This document shows positions 1 to 8,279 of a stretch of 64,000 nucleotides of DNA, one piece after another. The notes below the pieces were generated by a model that was not told the DNA's origin, ran no database searches, and saw only the letters and a program-made list of their open reading frames with translations. Source of the DNA: Alicycliphilus denitrificans_A. Lineage in GTDB: Bacteria; Pseudomonadota; Gammaproteobacteria; Burkholderiales; Burkholderiaceae_C. Within the stretch, counting starts at the first letter, position 1. The number at the start of each line of letters is the position of its first letter. Both the position numbers and the translations under genes were made by a program. The stretch is from contig NZ_CP126239.1 of NCBI RefSeq assembly GCF_044792555.1, positions 217,307-281,306 on the forward strand, written 5' to 3'.

Positions 1-622
1 CCTCGGCCACCGCCGCAGCGTCGTGCGCGGCTGGCGTTTTCTGCGCTGCGGCGCCCGCAGGCAGGCAGACGGCCAGCGCCGCGGCGGCCAGCGGCAGCAG
101 TGCCAGCCAGCGGTACATTTCGATCGGCGAACTGGCGCCCGCCTGCAACGCCAGTCCCAGCGCCAGCGGCGCGGCCACCAGCGCGGCGCGCGCCGACCAC
201 TGCATGGCGGTCAGGCCGCGTGCCAGCGCCGGACCGCTGGCGATGGTCGCGAGGTAGGCATTGGAGGCCGCAAAGGTGCCGCCCAGCACGCCTTGCAGTG
301 CCAGTGCCGCGAAGAACACCCAGGTGTTCGTGGCAAAGCCGGCCAGCAGAAAGCTGGCGGCCAGCCCGAGCTGGGCGCGGATCAGCAGCCTCTTCTTGCC
401 ATAACGGTCCGCCAGCCGGCCCCACCAGGGACTGCTCAGCGCGGCGAACGCGGTCGGCACCACGTAGAACCAGCCGGCCAGATAGCGCGCCTCGTTGTGC
501 AGCGACTGCTCCAGGATCAGCGCGAAGAACGGCGGCATGCCGAGCGCGGCGAAAGCGGCCACGAAATGGCCCGCCATCACCGCCAGCACGATGGTGCGCG
601 GCACAGGCGGCGGCGTCATCAT
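1..622 (-). CDS. MFS transporter, probable siderophore exporter (PvsC-like), C-terminus beyond window
   Basis: Major facilitator superfamily membrane protein, probably exporting the siderophore made by the two genes upstream. The translated start has alternating hydrophobic helices (residues about 8-30, 45-60, 80-100), and the loop between helices 2 and 3 carries the MFS signature-like stretch WWGRLADRYGKKRLL. About 207 codons are visible; the rest lies outside the window. The ATG overlaps the stop of the synthetase gene (ATGATGA at 622-616), so translation is probably coupled. In vibrioferrin loci an MFS exporter (PvsC) follows the ATP-grasp ligase and the first NIS synthetase, the same order as here. 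MFS membership is clear; the substrate is inferred from position. Confidence 0.85.
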   Translation of the reverse strand, partial: MMTPPPVPRTIVLAVMAGHFVAAFAALGMPPFFALILEQSLHNEARYLAGWFYVVPTAFAALSSPWWGRLADRYGKKRLLIRAQLGLAASFLLAGFATNTWVFFAALALQGVLGGTFAASNAYLATIASGPALARGLTAMQWSARAALVAAPLALGLALQAGASSPIEMYRWLALLPLAAAALAVCLPAGAAAQKTPAAHDAAAVAE

Positions 623-2418
623 GCGGCCTTCAGGAAGTTGGGCGCGCTCTTGCCATAGAACTTGTTGACGTCCGCCGCGCCGGTCGCGCTCTTGTCGAGC
701 AGGGTCGCCGCGGTCAGCAGGTACTTGATGTACAGCCAGTCGTCGTCGAGGAGGGTCTGGCGCGCCAGCGCCACGTCCTCCCCCTCGGCCGCCAGTTCGT
801 CGAGGATGGCGGCCGTACGCTCGCGCAGCCGGGCATAGGTCTGTTCACGGTTGAATCCCGGCACGCACCCGGCCAGCCCCTCGGTCGGCACCGCCAGGTT
901 CAGCTGCAGCGTGATGGTGGTGAACATCTGCGCCAGCGGCAGGTCGTGGTCGACCACCAGGCGCGCGTCCTCCAGGGCCTCGATGTGCGCGGCCAGCGCT
1001 GGCGCGACACGTTCCAGCCGGGCGCGGTGCAGGCGCGCCGCGTCGTTGTCCTTGAGCAGCAGCCGCAGCCGCGGCGCCTCGTCGGCAAACACCAGCACCG
1101 AGTTCTGCTGGTTCGACTCCAGGGCGATGCCATAGCGCACCCACAGGGTTAGATGCAGGCGCAGCGTCAGCGCCAGGTAGTCGTCGAACAGCGCCACCGT
1201 ATCACCGCCGTAAAAGCGCGCCGCAAGCTCTTCGGCCACGCAGCCGCCGGCCGGACTCGGCGCCAGCAGGCCCGCCACCGGAACCAGCGTGGCGTGCCGC
1301 AGGGCGGCTTCGGGGTAGCGGCGGACGATGTAGCCGAGGAAGGTCTTGCCATCGACGTGCGCGCCGGTGTCCTCGGCGGTCAGCAACAGGCGTCCCCGGA
1401 TGGCCGGCTCGCGCTCGGCGATCGCGCCCAGCAGGTCCTGCACGCGCTGCCCGTCGCGAATCGTGCTGGGCTTGATGGTGCGAATGTTCTTTGCACCCAG
1501 GGTGCGTATGGTCAGCGGCAGCTTGAGGTGCCAGGCCGGAGCCTCGGCCAGCACCAGCGAGCGCACCGACAGCGTGGGTGTCACCGACAAATGGCTGCGC
1601 GGGGCGCGGATCACCTGCTCGCTCAGGCCGCTGCCGGCCAGGAAGGCGTCCAGCTCGCCTTGCCAGACGAACGGGTGCACCGGCACCAGCGCATGGTCCG
1701 CGGCCAGTGTGTCGGGCAGTCCGACGTCGGAAAAACCAGGCCAGCCGGGCGGCAGGCGATCGCCGCTCGGGTGGTACAGCGCGCGCGGCACGGCCAGCCA
1801 GTTCAATTCGAAGGCGCAGGGAAATTCCGGTGCATAGCGGCGCAGGTGCGCCACCTCGAAGCCCAGCTTGGCGCGCGCGGTCGGATAGAGCGGATGGTCC
1901 AGGTAGGACGCCAGCCGGTCGTAGCGCAGCATGCGCTCGTGCCAGTGAACGGGTTCGTGCCCGGGCCCCGCCTCGAACCAGTCACGCCGCGCCGCCTCGG
2001 CCGCATGGCGGTGTTCTACCGCCGCCGCGCATTCGCGCTCGAAGTCGGCAAAACGCGCGCGGGTGTCGCTGTCCGCCCCGGCACTGAAACTCGCCAGGAT
2101 GTCGGCCACATGGAACAAGGGCTGCACCTGGCCGCCCTCCTCGACCAGCAGCGGCAGCCGGGTCAGCCGCCAGCTTTGCATGAAACGCTCCGGCGTGACC
2201 GGGATCCACATCCGTCCTGCCCCGAAGTGGCCAATTTCCAGCCAGCGCTGCGTCAGTGAAAAGTCAGTGCGGGCAGGCAGTTCCTCGCCGCGCACCAGGC
2301 GGGCGCGCGTGACACAGCCGCGCACGTCCTCGCGCAGCAGGGCGTCGACCACGCGGGTGCAGACATAGCTTGCGTCGGCGTCCGGCTGGCAGTGTCCTTC
2401 CATGGCGCGTTGGTTCAT
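619..2418 (-). CDS. IucA/IucC-family NIS siderophore synthetase (PvsB-like)
   Basis: NRPS-independent siderophore (NIS) synthetase, 599 aa, the usual size for the family. These enzymes use ATP to adenylate a carboxylate such as citrate and condense it with an amine or alcohol. Typical blocks are visible: VPVHPFVWQGEL near residue 230, SHLSVTPTLSVRS near 265, an ATP-binding-type LKLPLTIRTLGAKNIRT near 285, and ESNQQNSVLVF with LLLKDNDAAR in the C-terminal third. The ferric iron reductase-like C-terminal domain is present. The gene overlaps its neighbours by 4 bp on both sides, so it is inside a tight operon. Gene order fits PvsB of vibrioferrin biosynthesis. The second synthetase (PvsD) and the decarboxylase (PvsE) would lie beyond position 1. 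Confidence 0.92.
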   Translation of the reverse strand: MNQRAMEGHCQPDADASYVCTRVVDALLREDVRGCVTRARLVRGEELPARTDFSLTQRWLEIGHFGAGRMWIPVTPERFMQSWRLTRLPLLVEEGGQVQPLFHVADILASFSAGADSDTRARFADFERECAAAVEHRHAAEAARRDWFEAGPGHEPVHWHERMLRYDRLASYLDHPLYPTARAKLGFEVAHLRRYAPEFPCAFELNWLAVPRALYHPSGDRLPPGWPGFSDVGLPDTLAADHALVPVHPFVWQGELDAFLAGSGLSEQVIRAPRSHLSVTPTLSVRSLVLAEAPAWHLKLPLTIRTLGAKNIRTIKPSTIRDGQRVQDLLGAIAEREPAIRGRLLLTAEDTGAHVDGKTFLGYIVRRYPEAALRHATLVPVAGLLAPSPAGGCVAEELAARFYGGDTVALFDDYLALTLRLHLTLWVRYGIALESNQQNSVLVFADEAPRLRLLLKDNDAARLHRARLERVAPALAAHIEALEDARLVVDHDLPLAQMFTTITLQLNLAVPTEGLAGCVPGFNREQTYARLRERTAAILDELAAEGEDVALARQTLLDDDWLYIKYLLTAATLLDKSATGAADVNKFYGKSAPNFLKAA

Positions 2419-3626
2419 GCCGTGATCTCCCAGGACAGGCGCTGCGCGGCAGCGTCCATGGCCAGGGCCAGCGTACCGGCGTCAGGGCCGGCGCCGCGCA
2501 GCACGCCCAGGTAGTCCTTGTTCGAGTGGGTCAGCGCGATCGCATCGCCGACCGCGCGCAGCGGCTGGTAGGTCAGGCGCACCGCGTCGCCGCGCTCGGC
2601 GAAGGCCGCCGGCGCCCGGGCCACCGTCCCCGCTTCGCAGGCCACGAAATAGCGGATGTGCGCGGCACGATCGGCCAGTTGCAGCGCAGGCAGCGGCTGA
2701 CCCAGATAAAGGCGCAGCACCGTTTCGAACAGCGCCATGTCCAGCGCGTCCTGCAGCAGGAACTCGCGGTAGTCGCCGATGTTGCGGTAGTTGATCTCGA
2801 TCAGGCGCGGCCCCCGCGAGCTCATCACGAACTCGGTGTGGCAGGCGCCGAAACCGACGCCGAAGGCGCACACGATCTCGAGCACGCGGGCCGCCTCGCC
2901 CTGCGGCGGGCCGGGCACCCACACGGCTTCGTGCTCGATGAAGTGCGGCGGTGGCGACAGTCGCACCTGGAAGCCGCCCAGCACCACCAGCGACTTGCCG
3001 TCGCCCAGCGTCTCCAGCGTGTGGAGCGGACCATCGATGTACTCCTCGATCAGCATCGGCCGGCCCGGATGATCGGCCCACACGGCCGCGCACTGTGACT
3101 GCAGTTCCGCGCGATCACGGGCGAGGCTGACCTGCAGGCTGGCCACGCCCTCGCGCGGCTTGACCACCGCCGGGAACGGCACCTCGGGCAGCGCGCTGAG
3201 CATGGCCGGGTCGCAGACCGTCGCGTGCCACAGCGTGTCGATACCCAGCGCCTGCAGGTGGACACGCATTTGCGCCTTGTTCTTGGCGCGGTAGGTGGTG
3301 TGCCAGTCCTTGCGGGGCAGGCCGAAATAGTCGGCCGCCACCGAGGTGCTGGTCTGCAGATGGTCGCTGTTCGAAAAAATCGCGGCCGGACGAACCGCGC
3401 GCTGGGTCAGCGCATCGATCACCGCCAGCGGGTTGAACACATCGCAGGACAGGATGTCGTCGGGATAGGCCGGCAGCCCGCTCCTGGCGAAATGCGCGCG
3501 ATGCGCGTCGGCACAGTCGGTCAGCAAGGTCACCGACAGGCCGAGCGACCTGGCCGCCGGCAGGAAGCCCTCGTTCACCGAATCGGTGGGCACATGGGCC
3601 AGCACAATCATATTTTGCACGGTCAA
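2415..3626 (-). CDS. ATP-grasp ligase of the siderophore pathway (PvsA-like)
   Basis: ATP-grasp family protein of 403 aa, probably joining a carboxylate to an amine in siderophore assembly. The N-terminal third looks like a Rossmann-type pre-ATP-grasp fold (MIVLAHVPTDS; FSNSDHLQT). The central part carries the nucleotide-binding VVKPREGVASLQV and LIEEYIDG, and the metal-binding FVMSSRGPRLIEINYR is seen near residue 275. The start at 3626 lies 18 bp before the receptor gene ends (stop at 3645), so the two are co-transcribed. It overlaps the NIS synthetase by 4 bp. PvsA in vibrioferrin clusters is an ATP-grasp protein, which supports the assignment. The exact substrates cannot be read from sequence. 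Confidence 0.85.
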   Translation of the reverse strand: MTVQNMIVLAHVPTDSVNEGFLPAARSLGLSVTLLTDCADAHRAHFARSGLPAYPDDILSCDVFNPLAVIDALTQRAVRPAAIFSNSDHLQTSTSVAADYFGLPRKDWHTTYRAKNKAQMRVHLQALGIDTLWHATVCDPAMLSALPEVPFPAVVKPREGVASLQVSLARDRAELQSQCAAVWADHPGRPMLIEEYIDGPLHTLETLGDGKSLVVLGGFQVRLSPPPHFIEHEAVWVPGPPQGEAARVLEIVCAFGVGFGACHTEFVMSSRGPRLIEINYRNIGDYREFLLQDALDMALFETVLRLYLGQPLPALQLADRAAHIRYFVACEAGTVARAPAAFAERGDAVRLTYQPLRAVGDAIALTHSNKDYLGVLRGAGPDAGTLALAMDAAAQRLSWEITA

Positions 3627-3644
3627 CCTTTGTCTTGTGTGTAT

Positions 3645-5726
3645 TTACAGATCCATCTGCAGGCTCGCCAGAACCGCTCGGCCCGGTTGCGGCATGCGAC
3701 CCTGGCTGTAGTCGACCCCGCGGAAGTAGTAGTCACGGTTGAACAGGTTGTTGAGCGCAAGACCGGCCTTCATGCGCGTGCCGTTCCACTTGAAGGCATA
3801 GCCGACCTGCGCATTCCACAGCCAGTAGGACGGGATCCGGCCGACCGAGCCGCTCGCGTTCTCGGCGACCGTGTTGGCGCCGTCGCTGAACATCCCGCTC
3901 TGGTAATGCCCGTTCAGGTTCCAGGTCCAGCCCTGGCTTCGGTAAGTGGTGTCCAGCGCCAGCTGGTGGCGCGGCGCGTAGGGCAGCTCATTGCCCTTGA
4001 ACGAACCGGACTGCTGCTCGGTGTCCACCCGCGTGTAGGCGGTCTTGAACTCGAGCCCACGAACCGCCTGGGGTCGCCACTTCATCTCAAGTTCCGCACC
4101 CTGGTGACGCGCCTGGCCGAGGTTGCGGAATCCGACGGTGGCGTTGACAAATTCCAGCTTGTTGTCGAACTGGAAGCGAAACCCCGTCAGCGCCAGATCC
4201 AGCTCGGGCGTCGCGGCCCAGCGCGCGCCGGCTTCAAGGTTTTTCGCACGCTCTGCCGCCAGGTCGCCGCCGAAGGTGATTTGGGTAAACTGGACCGGTC
4301 GCAGGGACTTGTGCGCATTGGCAAACAAAAACACATCGTTGCTCGCCTGATAGCCCACATCCAGGCCCGGCAGCCAGTCCTTGGTCGTGTCACGCGTCTG
4401 CACGCCAGTGGCGTTGTTACGGTAGGAAAGCCTGACATCCTCGTGACGCACACCCGGGGTGATCTTCAGCTTGCCGTTCAGCAACGAAAAGGTGTCGCTG
4501 ACGTAGGTCGCGTAAGCGTCGTTTTCGAAGCGCCAGTCGCGGGTGACGCTGTAGGCGCCGCTGGCCAGCGTGGTGCTGTCAGCCTTGTAGTCCACCTCCT
4601 CGCGCATGTAGCGCATGCCAAGCATGATTTTTTGCTTGACCGGCCCATTGATGTCGAAGCTTAACCTGGGCTCGGTGCCGTACACCCAGAATTCCCGCGG
4701 CGATGACTGCCGCTGGGTGGATGCCGTGTCGGCGTTGCTCGCGTTGCCGAAGGCGAAGGTGCGCAGGCTGCGATGGCCGAAATTGTTCCAGCTGAGTTCG
4801 GTGCCATCGCCGAATTGATGCGTGTAAGTCGCGTAGGCGCGCGTGGTGTCGCCATCGAAACGATCCTGCGGGCGAGTCGATTGCGTGCGATCCTGGGCAT
4901 AGGCTCGCGGGGTGAGCGCGCCGGGCAGTTCGTTACGGGTCGTGTAACGCTGCAGTCCCGCCTTGATCTCTGTCGCATCGCTCACAAGCCAGTCGGCATC
5001 GAGCATCAGGTTGCGGGTTGAGGTGTCGGAATGTGCGCGCTCGCCCTGCCCGTCGATCACATTCGCCTGCACCTGCAGCCCCAAGCGGTCGCTGACGAAG
5101 CCGCCGGCCCTCGCGTAGCTGTCGCTCAATATCCGGCCGTTTTTGGCAATGGACAGCGTCTCCTTGAGCGTGAACGAAGGCTTCACCGGAATGCGCTTGG
5201 TCACGAAGTTGATCACCCCGCCGACGTTGTTGGGGCCGTAGTGCACCGCCACGCCTCCGCGCGCCACATCCACCGCCTCGACAGCATTGAGCGTGAGAGG
5301 AAACAGCGAGGCGCCGGTTTGGCCGTAGGGCGCGAGCGTCATCGGGATGCCGTCCTGCAGCAACAGCACCTGTTCGCTGCGCAGCGGATTGAGGCCGCGC
5401 ACGCCGATGTTCGGCAATATACCCGTACCACTCTCGTCGAGGACAGTCACACCGGGCACTTGCCGCAGGGTTTCATCCAGGGAGCGTGCACCGGTGTTTG
5501 CCAGGTCATCTTCGCTGATGACGGAGCGGGCGCCGGGGTGCTTCTTCGCGGCACTGGAACTTGGTGCACCCAGCCAGTCAGCGGTGACATGCACCGTTGG
5601 CAGAGTCGCTATTGGCGAAGTTTCCTTCGCCGTTTCAGCTACCTCGGCAGCCACAGCATTCGCCCCAACGGAAGCAAGCATCAAGTGGATGGCGACTAGT
5701 ACGGGATGGCGGGCAAAGTTACGCAT
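3645..5726 (-). CDS. TonB-dependent ferric-siderophore outer membrane receptor (PvuA-like)
   Basis: Outer membrane receptor of 693 aa importing a ferric siderophore with energy from TonB/ExbBD. I place the start at 5726: the protein then begins MRNFARHPVLVAIHL with a signal peptide ending near ANAVAA, and GGAG lies 5 bp upstream; an upstream ATG at 5804 adds 26 residues that are not signal-like. A TonB-box-like VHVTADW follows near residue 45, then the plug domain (RSLDETLRQVPGV; NIGVRGLNPLRSEQVLLLQDG; VARGGVAVHYGPNNVGGVINF). The rest has beta-barrel alternation. The gene leads the siderophore operon and sits just behind a Fur-box-like site. In pathogens and xanthomonads, PvuA/XsuA receptors pair with the same biosynthetic genes. 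Confidence 0.9.
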   Translation of the reverse strand: MRNFARHPVLVAIHLMLASVGANAVAAEVAETAKETSPIATLPTVHVTADWLGAPSSSAAKKHPGARSVISEDDLANTGARSLDETLRQVPGVTVLDESGTGILPNIGVRGLNPLRSEQVLLLQDGIPMTLAPYGQTGASLFPLTLNAVEAVDVARGGVAVHYGPNNVGGVINFVTKRIPVKPSFTLKETLSIAKNGRILSDSYARAGGFVSDRLGLQVQANVIDGQGERAHSDTSTRNLMLDADWLVSDATEIKAGLQRYTTRNELPGALTPRAYAQDRTQSTRPQDRFDGDTTRAYATYTHQFGDGTELSWNNFGHRSLRTFAFGNASNADTASTQRQSSPREFWVYGTEPRLSFDINGPVKQKIMLGMRYMREEVDYKADSTTLASGAYSVTRDWRFENDAYATYVSDTFSLLNGKLKITPGVRHEDVRLSYRNNATGVQTRDTTKDWLPGLDVGYQASNDVFLFANAHKSLRPVQFTQITFGGDLAAERAKNLEAGARWAATPELDLALTGFRFQFDNKLEFVNATVGFRNLGQARHQGAELEMKWRPQAVRGLEFKTAYTRVDTEQQSGSFKGNELPYAPRHQLALDTTYRSQGWTWNLNGHYQSGMFSDGANTVAENASGSVGRIPSYWLWNAQVGYAFKWNGTRMKAGLALNNLFNRDYYFRGVDYSQGRMPQPGRAVLASLQMDL

Positions 5727-5818
5727 TTTTCTCCAGGTATTGGTTGTTTTGAAAGCTTTCTGACACCAATGAGGCCTGCCCCTCCGGACAAACGCATGGC
5801 ACATCTACGACTGCAAAT

Positions 5819-5837
5819 AGGAATGATTCGCATTACT
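5819..5837 (-). promoter_or_regulatory. Candidate Fur box for the siderophore operon
   Basis: A 19-bp site about 95-110 bp upstream of the receptor start. Read on the minus strand it contains TAATG and AATCATT halves, matching 12 of 19 positions of the classical Fur consensus (counted by eye). Fur would repress the receptor and biosynthetic genes when iron is plentiful, which is usual for such loci. Confidence 0.55.
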
Positions 5838-5840
5838 TAA

Positions 5841-6252
5841 TGATAGCATGTCTTTTTTGCAAAAGATGCTCAATTCAAGAAGCGTTGGCGCATGCATGGC
5901 GCATGCTTGCCGATCAGGCTTAACGGCTTGATCAAAAAATCGCGGCTGAGCAAGGCCGGCCCCACCGCATCGGTGGCGCATTGGCGAACGCAAAGGCAAT
6001 GCGGGAAGTTGCGAGGGCAACTGGGTCAATTGCTTCGCAAGAAGGATGGCCTGCAACTACGCCCGCAGAGCTTGCCCACGGCGAAACCGGCTTGGGTGGG
6101 CCGCGTGAAGAGGGTCCAGGCCAGCGCTGCCAACACCAAGCGAGCGAAAAGAGCCCTGTGCGCTGGAACCCCGGCCCATAACCTTGTCAACGCCCATCAA
6201 TCAAGATCACCCCCGGCCGAATCGGGCTTCTCGAGAATGGGGAAGCAGGCGC
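5841..6252. other. Intergenic stretch with no recognised gene
   Basis: About 410 bases between the receptor promoter and the bacterioferritin stop. Open frames exist on both strands, but their products are low-complexity, have no recognisable domain and lack convincing ribosome-binding sites. I see no RNA gene. Confidence 0.5.
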
Positions 6253-6729
6253 TCAGCTAACCTCACCCGTCTGGCTTTGCAGGTAATTTTGAATGCCGAC
6301 TTTGTCGACCAGATCGATTTGGGTTTCCAGAAAGTCGATGTGTTCTTCGGTGTCGTCGAGGATTTCCTGCAGCAGATCGCGCGAGACATAGTCACGCACG
6401 GTCTCGCAATGCGCAATGCCGTCCTTGATCGTGGCTTGGGCGCCTTGCTCGCTTTTGAGGTCGCAGTTCAGGATCTCGGGCACGTCTTCACCGATCATCA
6501 GCTTGCCCAGGTCCTGCAGGTTGGGCAGGCCCTCGAGCACGAAGATGCGGTCCATCAGCTTGTCGGCATGCTTCATTTCGCCGATGGATTCCTCGTATTC
6601 CTTCTTGGCCAGCTTGTCCAGGCCCCAGTGTTTGTACATCCGGTAGTGCAGGAAGTACTGGTTGATGGCCGTCAGCTCGTTTTTGAGCTGGGCCTGCAGG
6701 TGTTCAATGACTTTGGCGTCGCCTTGCAT
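6253..6729 (-). CDS. bfr: Bacterioferritin
   Basis: Haem-binding ferritin-like iron-storage protein of exactly the usual 158 aa. Numbering matches E. coli Bfr without gaps: ferroxidase ligands E18, E51, H54, E94 and H130 and the helix residue Y25 are present, and M52 is the axial haem ligand. The residue equivalent to E127 is Thr (DTEEH at 126-130), so one bridging carboxylate of the di-iron centre appears missing, though E128 is adjacent. The start is supported by AGGAG 6 bp upstream. It lies next to the siderophore operon and in the same direction, but about 400 bp from its promoter, so it is probably a separate transcript. Confidence 0.95.
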   Translation of the reverse strand: MQGDAKVIEHLQAQLKNELTAINQYFLHYRMYKHWGLDKLAKKEYEESIGEMKHADKLMDRIFVLEGLPNLQDLGKLMIGEDVPEILNCDLKSEQGAQATIKDGIAHCETVRDYVSRDLLQEILDDTEEHIDFLETQIDLVDKVGIQNYLQSQTGEVS

Positions 6730-6821
6730 GTGATCTCCTTGGATTTTTTAATGTGCCATTGTCCGGGCTCCGCGCACCGCTAGCAAGTTTCAACCAATTG
6801 CAGGGCCCTCTCCTTTCCAAG

Positions 6822-7944
6822 GGCGGATTCAAGTCTGAAGTGCAACACCCTGGGGTTCAATGAACGAGGGTGGATTGCTGCGGGCTGTTGAGCAGGAGCT
6901 CTCGATAGACCGCTAGCGGGGATCGTACGCCCAGACCCTTACGAGGTCGGTTGTTGATCTGATCGGCAATGGCATCGAGCTGCTCCTGGCTGTAGCCTGA
7001 GAGGTCAGTCCCTTTGGGCAGGTACTGACGCACAAGTCCGTTGGTGTTCTCGTTGGAGCCGCGTTGCCAAGGGCTGTGCGGGTCACAGAAGTACACCGCC
7101 ATCTCTGTGCGGCGGCTCAGCTCCTTGTGCATAGCCATCTCTCTGCCCTGGTCGTACGTCATGCTCTGGCGCATGGGCGCGGCAATGCCCAGCAGCTTGT
7201 CAGTGAAGGCCTGCATCACATTGGCCGCGCTGGCGGGTTTGAACTCGGGCAGCTTGACGAGCATGAGCAATCGGCTGGTGCGCTCGACCAGGGTGCCCAC
7301 CGCGCTGGCGTTGGCCGCGCCCTTGATGAGGTCGCCTTCCCAGTGGCCGGGGAACTGCCGATCCTCAATCTCGGGCGGGCGCATGTGGATGCTCACCATG
7401 TCAGGGATCTGACCTCTGCGGTCTTGTCCTTTGCTGCGGGGCACGCGCTTGTTGTGCGCGTGGCGCAGGGTGGCGATGAGTTCGCGCTTGAGCTCGCCTA
7501 CTGGCTGGGCGTAGATGCAGTTGTAGATGGTCTCGTGTGACACGCGATGCTCATGGCCTTTGGGGAAGATGCGGGCCAGTGTCAGGGCAATCTGTTCGGG
7601 TGACCAGCGCTCGCACAGGAAGTGGCGCATCAGGCCAAACAGGATGCCATCACTGTGGAGCTTGCTCGGTGGGCGGCCCTGTAGGCGCCGCCGCTGTGCG
7701 CAGGTGCGCGCCCAGGCGCTGGCGTAGCCTGCGGGCTGTGCGTTGCGGCGCAACTCTCGACTGATGGTGCTCGGTGATCGCCCCAGGACCTGGGCCATGG
7801 CGCGAACGCTGAATTTCTGCTGGACCAGGCTGGCCAGCGTCACGCGGTCTTCAGGCTGGAGTTGTTGGTAACGCCTGGCTGGGGTGCTTTGCATCTGCGG
7901 ACCTTACTCGGTGGCAGGTGTTGCACTTCAGACTTGAATCCGCC
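6822..7944 (-). mobile_element. Complete IS30-family insertion sequence (1123 bp)
   Basis: The element is bounded by perfect 28-bp inverted repeats at 6822-6849 and 7917-7944, starting GGCGGATTC. The bases AAG at 6819-6821 and 7945-7947 form a 3-bp target duplication, normal for the IS30 family. It contains one transposase gene. The intact target duplication suggests a simple and fairly recent insertion between bfr and the older Tn3 material. Confidence 0.93.
6857..7894 (-). CDS. IS30-family transposase
   Basis: DDE transposase of 345 aa that mobilises the surrounding insertion sequence. The N-terminus holds a helix-turn-helix (RAMAQVLGRSPSTISRELRRN, residues about 30-51) that binds the terminal repeats. 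The C-terminal catalytic core shows GHWEGDLIKG (first Asp), MTYDQGREM (second Asp) and the Glu in SNENTNGLVRQYLPKG, the IS30 arrangement. The frame is complete and the product looks functional. It starts 23 bp inside the right inverted repeat and ends 8 bp from the left one. Confidence 0.96.
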   Translation of the reverse strand: MQSTPARRYQQLQPEDRVTLASLVQQKFSVRAMAQVLGRSPSTISRELRRNAQPAGYASAWARTCAQRRRLQGRPPSKLHSDGILFGLMRHFLCERWSPEQIALTLARIFPKGHEHRVSHETIYNCIYAQPVGELKRELIATLRHAHNKRVPRSKGQDRRGQIPDMVSIHMRPPEIEDRQFPGHWEGDLIKGAANASAVGTLVERTSRLLMLVKLPEFKPASAANVMQAFTDKLLGIAAPMRQSMTYDQGREMAMHKELSRRTEMAVYFCDPHSPWQRGSNENTNGLVRQYLPKGTDLSGYSQEQLDAIADQINNRPRKGLGVRSPLAVYRELLLNSPQQSTLVH

Positions 7945-8279
7945 AAGTTTTAGATTGACTTTCCAAACAGTGGTTGCTCAAAAAGCGAAAGGTAGAATTA
8001 TGAATAGGCACGAAAACAAGTAACAAAATTACCGGCTCTTGCGGTTTCATGCGTGAAACCACGTCTGTCAATCGGAATGCCGATTTCGGCTCACCGTAAA
8101 AATCGACAGCTGAATTGAGCGGCCTAAATTTTATGCAGTCGGGGGTGGACGTAAGTTATTGATTTTATTGAACCTAATTTGAGCCGCCGTAAAAATCGAC
8201 ACCTGAATTGAGCTGCCCAAAAAATAGGCGAATTTTTTGAGATCGGCAAAAATGCCATCAGAGGCGCCTACAAAAAGAT
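7945..8279. repeat. Gene-free stretch with an imperfect 34-bp direct repeat
   Basis: Two similar copies, around 8092-8124 and 8183-8216, share CCGTAAAAATCGACA, then CTGAATTGAGC, about 91 bp apart. Repeated short terminal motifs of this kind occur at the ends of IS21-family elements, so this may be a leftover end, but no IS21 transposase is present. No gene is recognised. It lies between the IS30 element and the truncated end of the Tn3-family transposase gene. Confidence 0.4.

Noticed and set aside
5805..6056. An 83-codon minus-strand frame upstream of the receptor gene
   Set aside because: It overlaps the Fur-box-like site, has no domain and no ribosome-binding site.
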